Shown here in pieces: positions 56,766-64,000 of a DNA stretch of 64,000 nt. Position 1 is the first letter of the stretch. Every line of letters begins with the position of its first letter. The translations under genes were made by a program, and so were the position numbers. The notes below the pieces were generated by a model that worked only from the letters and a program-made list of their open reading frames with translations, had not been told where the DNA came from and did not search any database. Source of the DNA: Azohydromonas australica DSM 1124 (GTDB lineage: Bacteria; Pseudomonadota; Gammaproteobacteria; Burkholderiales; Burkholderiaceae_C). The stretch covers positions 148,244-212,243 of the forward strand of contig NZ_AUMO01000023.1 of the NCBI RefSeq assembly GCF_000430725.1, read 5' to 3'.

Positions 56766-57203
56766 TTACTCCACCATGAGCGCCTGCAGCACGGCGCGCA
56801 GCGCGTCGGGCAGCGGCACCGGGCGGCGCGTGGCGCGGTCCACGTACACGTGCACGAAATGCCCCTGCGCCGCGGCCTCGTCGTCGCCGTTGCGGAACAG
56901 TCCCACCTCGTAGCGCACGCTGGAGTTGCCGATGCGCGCCACGCGCAGCCCCCCGCGCACGCGGTCGGGGAAGCTGATCGGGGCGAAGTACTGGCAGCCC
57001 GTCTCCACTACCAGGCCCACCGTCTGGCCCGCGGCGTAGTCCAGCACGCCCTGCTCGATGAGGTGGCCGTTGACCACCGTGTCGAACCAGCTGTAGTAGA
57101 CGACGTTGTTCACGTGCGCGTAGACGTCGTTGTCCATCCAGCGCGTCGTGATGTCGCTGAAGGCGCGGTAGTCGGCGCGCGTGTCGCGGCTGGCTTTGGC
57201 CAT
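56766..57203 (-). CDS. Acyl-CoA thioesterase (4HBT/YbgC-like)
   Basis: 145 residues, single hot-dog fold. Catalytic region ITTRWMDNDVYAHVNNVVYYSWFDTVVN: the Asp in WMDNDVYAHVNN corresponds to the catalytic Asp of the YbgC/4-hydroxybenzoyl-CoA group. AGGAGAG precedes ATG 57203. 35 bases behind the thiolase gene, same strand, so it probably hydrolyses a CoA ester in the same pathway, for example a stalled phenylacetate intermediate (inference). Confidence 0.87.
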   Translation of the reverse strand: MAKASRDTRADYRAFSDITTRWMDNDVYAHVNNVVYYSWFDTVVNGHLIEQGVLDYAAGQTVGLVVETGCQYFAPISFPDRVRGGLRVARIGNSSVRYEVGLFRNGDDEAAAQGHFVHVYVDRATRRPVPLPDALRAVLQALMVE

Positions 57204-57238
57204 GGGCTCTCCTGTTGTGGTCGGGTACGGATGCAGTC

Positions 57239-58453
<1,215 letters not shown>

Positions 58454-58564
58454 GGGGCTTGTCTCCTGTGGGGGCGCAGCGTGCGCCCGGGTTTTGTAAG
58501 GGGTGGAAATTGGCGGCAGACCAGGAGGGCGCCACGGCAGGGCGCTGCGCGTTCCGCTGAATTG

Positions 58565-58578
58565 ACCGACCGGCCGGT
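58565..58578. promoter_or_regulatory. PaaR-like operator between thiolase and paaY
   Basis: ACCGACCGGCCGGT is a near-perfect palindrome (one mismatched pair) in the 243-base divergent gap. ACCGACCGGTCGGT-type sites are known for TetR-family phenylacetate regulators in betaproteobacteria; a TetR fragment resembling PaaR lies at the right edge of the window. Confidence 0.55.
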
Positions 58579-58696
58579 AGATATTAAGGTCCGGCGACTT
58601 CGTGACGCAAGTCAAGCCCGGTCCCTGAAAACCCGAGCGGCGGGCGACGGACCGGCACCCCACCCGCACGACACCTACACAAAAGGAGACGACCCC

Positions 58697-59299
58697 ATGC
58701 CTTGCTACAGCCTCGAAGGCGTGATCCCGGTGGTGGATCCGAGCGCCTACGTGCATCCGAGTGCCGTGCTGATCGGCGACGTGATCGTGGGCCCGGACTG
58801 CTATGTCGGACCGGCCGCATGCCTGCGCGGCGACTTCGGGCGCATCGTGCTCAAGGCCGGCGCCAACGTGCAGGACACCTGCGTGATCCACGGCTTTCCC
58901 GAGCAGGAGACCGTGGTGGAGGAGAACGGCCACATCGGCCACGGCGCGGTGCTGCACAGCTGCGTGGTGCGCCGCGACGCGCTGGTGGGCATGAACGCAG
59001 TGGTGATGGACGAGGCCGAGGTGGGCGAGCAGGCGATCGTGGCGGCCTGCGCCTTCATCGCCGCCGGCGTGAAGGTGCCGCCGCGCACGCTGGTCGCCGG
59101 CGTGCCGGCCAAGGCCGTGCGCACGCTCAGCGAAGGCGAGATCGCGTGGAAGCAGGAGGGCACGCGCGTGTACCAGGACCTGACGCGGCGCAGCCTGGCC
59201 TCGATGCGGGAAGTGCAGCCGCTGGCAGCGCTGGACGTGGATCGGCCGGCATTGAAGGCGCCGCACGTGAAGCCGCTGGTGGCGGCCAAGCGCGATTGA
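58697..59299 (+). CDS. paaY: Phenylacetate pathway hexapeptide protein PaaY
   Basis: 200 residues. Left-handed beta-helix made of hexapeptide repeats (AVLIGDVIVGPDCYVGPAACLRGDFGRIVLKAGANVQDTCVIHGFPEQETVVEENGHIGHGAVL). His residues in VIHGFP and HIGHGA form the metal site of gamma-carbonic-anhydrase-like proteins. The whole sequence follows PaaY of E. coli, a thioesterase that removes a toxic CoA intermediate in phenylacetate degradation. AAAAGGAGACGACCCC precedes the ATG. Divergent from the thiolase across a PaaR-like site. Confidence 0.92.
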   Translation: MPCYSLEGVIPVVDPSAYVHPSAVLIGDVIVGPDCYVGPAACLRGDFGRIVLKAGANVQDTCVIHGFPEQETVVEENGHIGHGAVLHSCVVRRDALVGMNAVVMDEAEVGEQAIVAACAFIAAGVKVPPRTLVAGVPAKAVRTLSEGEIAWKQEGTRVYQDLTRRSLASMREVQPLAALDVDRPALKAPHVKPLVAAKRD

Positions 59300-59316
59300 C
59301 AATCCCCGCTGCCGGC

Positions 59317-60591
59317 ATGCGGCCAGCGCCCCACTACCTCCTCGCCCCCGTCGGCTCCACCGGCGACATGCACCCGTTCATGAGCCTGGCGAAGGCGCTG
59401 CAGCGCATGGGCCGGCCGGTGACGCTCATGGGGCCAGTGTTCCACCGGGCGCTGGTGGGCCGCGCCGGCATCCCGTTCATCGGCCTGGGCCGCGACGAGG
59501 ACTACCAGCGCGTGATCGGCAACCCCGCGCTGTGGCATCCGCGCAAGGGTTTCAAGGTGCTGTTCGGCGACTTCCGCGCGCCGCTGCTCGACGCCTGCCG
59601 CGCCCTCATGGCGTTCCAGCCCGATGCGCCGCGCGTGGTGATCGGCCATCCCTTCGCCCTGCCCGCCATCGCCATGGCGCGCGAGTTGGGTTGGCAGGCG
59701 CGGGTCGTGGGCGCGTACCTCGCGCCCTCCAACCTGCGCACCGTGCACGACCCGCTGCAGCTGGGCGAGCTGCGGATGCCGCGCTGGGTGCCCGGGAACG
59801 CGCGCCGGGCGCTGTGGAGGCTCCTCGACCGCACCCTGGTGGACCCGCATGGCGCCACCGAGGTGAACGCGGCGCGCGCCGCGCTGGGCCTCGCGCCCCT
59901 CCGCCAGAGCCTGCTGCCGCACATGCAGGACGTGCCCGAAGTTTCGGTCACGCTGTTCCCCGACTGGTTCGGGCCGCCGCAGCCGGACTGGCCCCGGCCG
60001 CTGCTCATGGGCGATTTCCAGCTCTTCGACGCCGACCAGGACGCCCCGCTCCCGGACACGCTCGCGCGCTTCCTGGACGCCGGCCCGCCGCCGCTGGTGG
60101 TCACGCCGGGCACCGCCAACGCCCATGCGGCGGCGCTGTTCGCCCTGGCGGCGCAGGCCGTGCAGCGGCTGGGACGGCGGGCCGTGTTCCTCACCCGGCA
60201 CCGCGAGCAGTTGCCCGCGGCGCTGCCGCCTTCCATCCTGTGGGAAGCCTACGTGCCGCTGGGCCGGCTGCTGCCGCGGGCGGCAGCCCTCGTGCACCAC
60301 GGCGGCATCGGCACCACCGCGGAGGCGCTGCGCGCCGGCGTACCGCAGCTCGTGACGCCCTTCGCCTGGGACCAGTTCGACAACGCCGCGCGCGTGAAGG
60401 CACTGGGCGCGGGCCGCTGGATCCCGGCCGCCCGGCTGGGCCCACGCAAGCTGGAAGCCGCGCTGCGCGCGCTCGCCGCGCCGGCCGTGCGCGCGCATTG
60501 CCGCCAGGTGGCCGCGCGCTTCGACAGCGCCACCGGCCCCGAGCCGCTGTGCCGCGCCATCGAAGCCCTGCTGGGCGTGGCGCCGGGCTGA
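59317..60591 (+). CDS. UGT-like glycosyltransferase (GT1 family)
   Basis: 424 residues, GT-B fold. N-terminus APVGSTGDMHPFMSLAKALQRMGRPVTLM; C-terminal donor site VHHGGIGTTAEALRAGVPQLVTPFAWDQFDNAARV, the pattern of UDP/TDP-sugar transferases such as RhlB-type rhamnosyltransferases and sterol glucosyltransferases. Acceptor unknown. ATG 59317 lies 17 bases after the paaY stop without a clear ribosome-binding site. No transport or lipid genes adjoin. Confidence 0.87.
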   Translation: MRPAPHYLLAPVGSTGDMHPFMSLAKALQRMGRPVTLMGPVFHRALVGRAGIPFIGLGRDEDYQRVIGNPALWHPRKGFKVLFGDFRAPLLDACRALMAFQPDAPRVVIGHPFALPAIAMARELGWQARVVGAYLAPSNLRTVHDPLQLGELRMPRWVPGNARRALWRLLDRTLVDPHGATEVNAARAALGLAPLRQSLLPHMQDVPEVSVTLFPDWFGPPQPDWPRPLLMGDFQLFDADQDAPLPDTLARFLDAGPPPLVVTPGTANAHAAALFALAAQAVQRLGRRAVFLTRHREQLPAALPPSILWEAYVPLGRLLPRAAALVHHGGIGTTAEALRAGVPQLVTPFAWDQFDNAARVKALGAGRWIPAARLGPRKLEAALRALAAPAVRAHCRQVAARFDSATGPEPLCRAIEALLGVAPG

Positions 60592-60632
60592 CACCCTTGC
60601 CGGCGGCAGGCTGGCGCGGAAACCGGCGGCAC

Positions 60633-60669
60633 AAAGAAAAGCGGCCGGCGTCATTGCACACCGGCCGCT
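60633..60669 (-). terminator. Terminator-like hairpin, module A
   Basis: 9-bp perfect stem AGCGGCCGG / CCGGCCGCT with a 12-base loop; leftward it is followed by TTTTCTTTG. It could also limit rightward reading from the glycosyltransferase gene, 41 bases upstream. Confidence 0.6.
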
Positions 60670-60894
60670 AAAGGACCCCCCTGGGTCGCCTAGGAGACAA
60701 CCTCGCACCGACCCCGATGCACCAACCGGCTGCGGCTCCGGCGGGCGCCGTTTCGAGCGTCCATGGAGCCATGGTAGGGCGGCGGGCTGCGGCTGCACAT
60801 GGGCGGATCTGCGAAACGCGATGGTCGTTTCCGCCTGGGTGGGATGGGCGCTTTGTCATGCCGCATCCGGGGTGCGCCCGCATCCGACCGCTCC

Positions 60895-60928
60895 AAAGAA
60901 AGCGGCCGGTACCTGGCGGTACCGGCCG
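60895..60928 (-). terminator. Terminator of the Ig-like lipoprotein gene, module B
   Basis: 11-bp perfect stem CGGCCGGTACC / GGTACCGGCCG with TGGC loop; leftward it is followed by CTTTCTTT. It is about 98 bases beyond the stop of the leftward lipoprotein gene. Confidence 0.75.
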
Positions 60929-61025
60929 TTCAAGCGCGGGCCCGAGCCCCGCGCGTCCCCTGGGTCAATCGATAGAGCCTGGTGTGCAGGTCCGCATGAG
61001 GTCGTCGTGCGCGGTCATCGACGCA

Positions 61026-63497
61026 TCAAGGCGCAGGTGCCGGCGGGAGGATCTGGACTGACTTCTCCGTGACCTTGCCGCTGGGCGTGGTGACCTTCAC
61101 CAGCAGCGTACCCGGCAACGCATCCCCGCTGGCGCTGGCCGGGCAGGTCACGACCGCCGCGTAGTTGGGCACCGTCGCAACGTCCTTGATGCCCAGCACC
61201 ACGTTGTCCACCATGAAGTCGGCAGGCGTGACCGTACCGCTGCCGGATCCCGCGGAGCCCGCGCTGCCGGAAGCCGCCGAGGCCGCGGACGCAGCGCTGG
61301 TGGGCTCGAACACCGCGCTCAACCCGATCCGGGTCGCGGCAGGCATGAGGTTGCCGTGCTCATCGGTCACCTTGAACGACACGGTTGCCGTCCCGTTGGG
61401 CGGGCAGGTCACCGAGGCCGGCAGCGTTATGGTGGCCGTGCTGCCGGAGAAGACCTGCACGAACTGGCGCGAGAGGTACTGCGTTCGGGGCGTGACCGAG
61501 TCCACCGGCATCCGCAGCACGCCGTTGTACTTGCCATCGCCGGCGGTACTGCAGTTGCCGTCCAGGTTGGGGCCGATGCAAGGCTCGCCTGGCGTCCAGC
61601 TGCGGCTCTCGTCGTCGTCCCGGAAGATGTCGCGCTTCAGGTCGAAAGCCGCCGTGAACTCCGCGCCGTTCGTGTCTGCGCAGTTGTCACAGCGGTTGTT
61701 CCCGTTCTTGTCGTCGAAGTTCTCTTCACCCAGCACGTAGGCCATCACGGTGACGCGTCCGTCGCCGGGACGCGGAAGCGCGGAGCGCAAGGTCACGCTG
61801 CAGGTGCCCGAGCCGGGCCCCACCTGGGAGTTGGTCGTCTGTCCGGCGGGCGCGGTGCCTGGGGCCGGCAAGGAGCCGGTGACGCACGAGGCATCGATGA
61901 CGCCACCCTCGGCGCTGAAGTTCACCGTCGTGCCGTCGGGCACCGGGTTGCCGAAATGGTCGGCCAGCGACACCGTGACGGTGGAGCACTTCTGGTTGAT
62001 GTTGTAGCCCTCGCAGTTGCCGATGTCCGGGCCCAGGGTGAAGTGCTTCTCGTCCGGTGCTCCCGAGGAGATCGACACGATATTGGACAAGGTGCTGACC
62101 GCGCTGCCGTGCACGGTGGCCTGTACGCGCACCGAGGTGGGAATGGTGCCGCTGCCGACCTGCGCCGTCACGATGCCGTTCGCGTTGGTATACGCCGACC
62201 GTGTGCGCAGGAGCGGGCCACCGTCCGCCGGGCTGGGGCCGTCATTGGCGAAGCTGAAGTCCACCAGCGCGTTCGGAACCGGCAGGCCCTTGAGGTCGTA
62301 GACCTTGAAGTTCAGGTTTGAAAACTCCAGCCGCCCGAACCCGCCCGTACCGGCCAGCGCGAGGTTGGTGGCATCGGCGTCGACGAAGGTGATGGAGCCG
62401 GCCGACGCGGGCATCACCGTCATGGCGCTGGTCTGCGTGACCTGGGTGCCGCCCAGGCTCACGGACGCCGTGATCGGGTCGATCATGCGGCCGCAGCCCA
62501 GGTCCGTGTAGCTTGCGAGCGCAACCCCGTTGTAGCTCACAGCCGAAGCGTCGAGCTTGGCCAAGCCGGCCTTGGCGCACTCCGAGCTCAGCGTCACGGT
62601 CAGGGGCGGCCGGTAAGGCGTGCTGCCATTCATCACCGTCACGCCGATCAGCGCCATGCCGCGCGACGAGATGGTGGAAGGCAGGATGACAGGGCCGCTG
62701 AGCGTCAGCGCGGGAAACACGGCCGCATAGGAGGCGCTGGACTTGAGCACCGGCCCCGTGACCGCTGCCGTAGCTTCCACGGTGAAGCCGCCGGGCTGGG
62801 CGCCTACCGGCAGCCCGATGCGCGCCACGCCGCTCGCATCCGTCAGGGCCGTGCCGGAGGCGGGCTTGAATGCCGCGGTGCCGTCAGTGGTCTTGAAGCT
62901 CACCACCACGTTGGGCACCGGCTTGCCACCGGGCGTCCTGACCGTGGCCTGCACCGTGCCCGCGCTCTCGGGCGTCACCTGGGTGGTTGCCGCGCCGGCG
63001 CTGTCCGTGATGGCCAGGCTCAGCGAGGAAAAGACCGTGCCGTAGGGCACGGTGGCTTGCAAGGTCGAGAGCCCCACCGTGGCCATCGCCTGGGCCGTGA
63101 AGCTGCCGGCACGCGTGCCGGCGGGCAGACTGATGCGGGCCAGGCCGTTGGCATCGGTCTTCACGATGCCGGAGGTGGGCGAGAGCATGACGTCATCGCT
63201 GGTCTTGAAAGTGACGCTCACGCCCGCCACGGGCGTGCCGTCCCAGGCCTTGACCAGGGCCTGCAACGTGCCCGGGCTGTCAGGGGACACATCGGTGACG
63301 GCAGCGCCTGCGCCGTTCACCAGCGCCATGCTCATGGTCGGGTTGCACGCCGCCGGATTGGCCATGGTGGGCGTGCAGGAGGCCGCCGAGCCGCCTTGCG
63401 CCGCACTGCCTCCGCCACCACCTCCTCCGCCACCGCCACCGCATCCGGCCAGTGATGCCGAGATGAAGGTTGCCGTGATGGCCAGTTTCAGTTTCAT
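61026..63497 (-). CDS. Large lipoprotein with bacterial Ig-like (Big_1/invasin-type) repeats
   Basis: 823 residues. Lipobox SASLAGC (lipidated Cys19) followed by eleven glycines, then at least three Ig-like domains with the pattern G-T-x-x-V-x-x-P-V-x-x-V-x-V-x-F-K-T (about 60-150, 155-265, 270-365), a further domain near 380-480 and one with NPVPDGTTVNFSAEGG (about 510-610). DDKNGNNRCDNCADTNG (about 600) is a possible calcium-binding loop. A Ser/Ala/Gly linker (TSAASAASAASGSAGSAGSG) precedes the last domain. Surface or periplasmic structural role likely; adhesion by analogy to invasins is inference. Monocistronic. Confidence 0.85.
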   Translation of the reverse strand: MKLKLAITATFISASLAGCGGGGGGGGGGGSAAQGGSAASCTPTMANPAACNPTMSMALVNGAGAAVTDVSPDSPGTLQALVKAWDGTPVAGVSVTFKTSDDVMLSPTSGIVKTDANGLARISLPAGTRAGSFTAQAMATVGLSTLQATVPYGTVFSSLSLAITDSAGAATTQVTPESAGTVQATVRTPGGKPVPNVVVSFKTTDGTAAFKPASGTALTDASGVARIGLPVGAQPGGFTVEATAAVTGPVLKSSASYAAVFPALTLSGPVILPSTISSRGMALIGVTVMNGSTPYRPPLTVTLSSECAKAGLAKLDASAVSYNGVALASYTDLGCGRMIDPITASVSLGGTQVTQTSAMTVMPASAGSITFVDADATNLALAGTGGFGRLEFSNLNFKVYDLKGLPVPNALVDFSFANDGPSPADGGPLLRTRSAYTNANGIVTAQVGSGTIPTSVRVQATVHGSAVSTLSNIVSISSGAPDEKHFTLGPDIGNCEGYNINQKCSTVTVSLADHFGNPVPDGTTVNFSAEGGVIDASCVTGSLPAPGTAPAGQTTNSQVGPGSGTCSVTLRSALPRPGDGRVTVMAYVLGEENFDDKNGNNRCDNCADTNGAEFTAAFDLKRDIFRDDDESRSWTPGEPCIGPNLDGNCSTAGDGKYNGVLRMPVDSVTPRTQYLSRQFVQVFSGSTATITLPASVTCPPNGTATVSFKVTDEHGNLMPAATRIGLSAVFEPTSAASAASAASGSAGSAGSGSGTVTPADFMVDNVVLGIKDVATVPNYAAVVTCPASASGDALPGTLLVKVTTPSGKVTEKSVQILPPAPAP

Positions 63498-63637
63498 GCT
63501 TGGTCCCCCAGGTCCACGGGCCGTTGCGGCCCTTTGTGATGACCCGCCCTTCCAGGCCGGCCTCGTCTTGAACCCATGCTAGGAACCCGCCCCGCCCCGC
63601 GCACCGGAGCCTTCGCCCGTGCGGGGGAGTCAAGTTG

Positions 63638-64000
63638 TCAGGGGCGATCCGGGAGACTTGTCACGGGCGGCCGCACCGCCGGCACGCCGCCCAGGAACAG
63701 GTCGGCGACGATGGGGGCCATCGCCTCGTGGTCCAGCGCGCCGTCCGGCCGCAGCCACGTGAACATCCAGTTGATCATGCCGAACAGGAGCATGGTCAAC
63801 GGCTTGCCCAGGCCCGCGGTGCCCATCTCCGGCCGCATCTCGCCCAGGACCTGTGCGAAGCCGTCCACCAGGCGGCGTTCCTTCTCCAGCACGCGCTCGC
63901 GATCCTCCTCGACGAGGAAGCGCACGTCCTCGGTCAGCACGCGGTGCGCGTCCTTGGCGTGGGCGTACTCCTCGACGAAGCGCCGGATGAGCTCGCGCAG
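63638..64000 (-). CDS. TetR-family regulator, PaaR-like (truncated by window edge)
   Basis: C-terminal 120 residues only; the DNA-binding N-terminus is beyond the right edge. Helical ligand domain: LRELIRRFVEEYAHAKDAHRVLTEDVRFLVEEDRERVLEKERRLVD, then GKPLTMLLFGMINWMFTWLRPDGALDHEAMAPIVADLFLGGV. This block is typical of TetR regulators of the phenylacetate genes in betaproteobacteria (PaaR). A matching type of operator lies between the thiolase and paaY genes. The gap to the lipoprotein gene (63498-63637) shows nothing notable. Confidence 0.75.
   Translation of the reverse strand: MRELIRRFVEEYAHAKDAHRVLTEDVRFLVEEDRERVLEKERRLVDGFAQVLGEMRPEMGTAGLGKPLTMLLFGMINWMFTWLRPDGALDHEAMAPIVADLFLGGVPAVRPPVTSLPDRP

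Larger units (their letters stand above)
60592..61025. other. 434-base spacer with two similar terminator-like modules
   Basis: No convincing gene. It holds two leftward-acting hairpin modules, each built as AAAGAAA + AGCGGCCGG stem on one side and CCCCTGGGTC on the other (60678-60687 and 60957-60966). The second also has a hairpin GCGCGGG / CCCGCGC (60934-60954). The 190 bases between the modules show only short unconvincing frames. Confidence 0.6.

Noticed and set aside
60690..60896. Leftward short frame between the two terminator modules
   Set aside because: Arg/Pro/Ser-rich, no ribosome-binding site; typical of random high-G+C frames.

Overview
The window is very G+C-rich, gene-dense DNA with short intergenic spaces, many ATGA/GTGA start-stop overlaps and long spurious antisense frames. 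Gene content (Alternative Complex III with a caa3-type oxidase, PEP-CTERM proteins, PaaY/3-oxoadipyl-CoA thiolase, a FisR-like regulator, an HprK-related kinase with PqqD) points to a betaproteobacterium of the Burkholderiales (inference; no rRNA or other phylogenetic marker is present). No tRNA, rRNA, CRISPR array or intact insertion sequence was seen.

Layout. 1-12526: one rightward, translationally coupled respiratory operon: actB (5' truncated), cbpA, cbpM, an actC-actD fusion, actE, actF, a small membrane protein, sco1, coxB (with fused cytochrome c), coxA (A2-type, YSHPAVY), coxC, coxD. 12551-13518: two small leftward genes of unknown function and a copper-chaperone-like HMA protein behind a MerR/CueR-type promoter. 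13608-18317: leftward FAD/Fe-S D-2-hydroxyacid dehydrogenase and TPP enzyme, divergent from a family-1 glycosidase and SDR (18581-20616) across a perfect inverted repeat. 20656-23420: leftward DUF296, FMN hydroxyacid dehydrogenase, DUF1622 and HPP genes. 23664-28693: diguanylate cyclase, solute-binding protein, group III phosphofructokinase and a small protein. 28856-35032: periplasmic adaptor/ABC permease/ATPase efflux set, a tiny PEP-CTERM protein and a zinc alcohol dehydrogenase; FNR/Anr-type TTGA-N6-TCAA sites sit in the expected promoter positions here. 35124-41019: an orphan sensor histidine kinase, an amber-interrupted methyltransferase, a membrane TlpA-like thioredoxin, a solitary Rieske protein and a two-cysteine ArsR regulator.

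41030-43812 is the most unusual region: a nucleotidyltransferase divergent from a PqqD-like protein, a 60-residue peptide (Tat-type leader containing YAAP, then a Lys-Pro-Gly repeat tail) and an HprK-related kinase. This looks like a peptide-modification cassette of unknown product. Next to it, 43833-46088 is a persulfide-sensing FisR-type sigma-54 activator divergent from a persulfide-dioxygenase-like protein that has lost metal ligands.

46089-64000: LysR/SDR pair, FliK-like/FlhB-like pair, a PEP-CTERM protein, a YbhN-type membrane protein, gamma-glutamyltransferase, a DUF2325 protein plus a small CxxC protein behind a Fur-box-like site, a lower-G+C stretch with a 7-copy hexamer repeat, a glycosidase-like lipoprotein, phenylacetate-pathway genes (thioesterase, thiolase, PaaY, and a TetR/PaaR-like fragment at the right edge), a glycosyltransferase, duplicated terminator-like modules and a large Ig-like-repeat lipoprotein.

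The respiratory operon handles quinol oxidation, cytochrome c transfer and O2 reduction. The central part combines lactate/pyruvate oxidation, fermentation-type and efflux genes with low-oxygen-type operators, suggesting a shift between aerobic and micro-oxic metabolism (inference).
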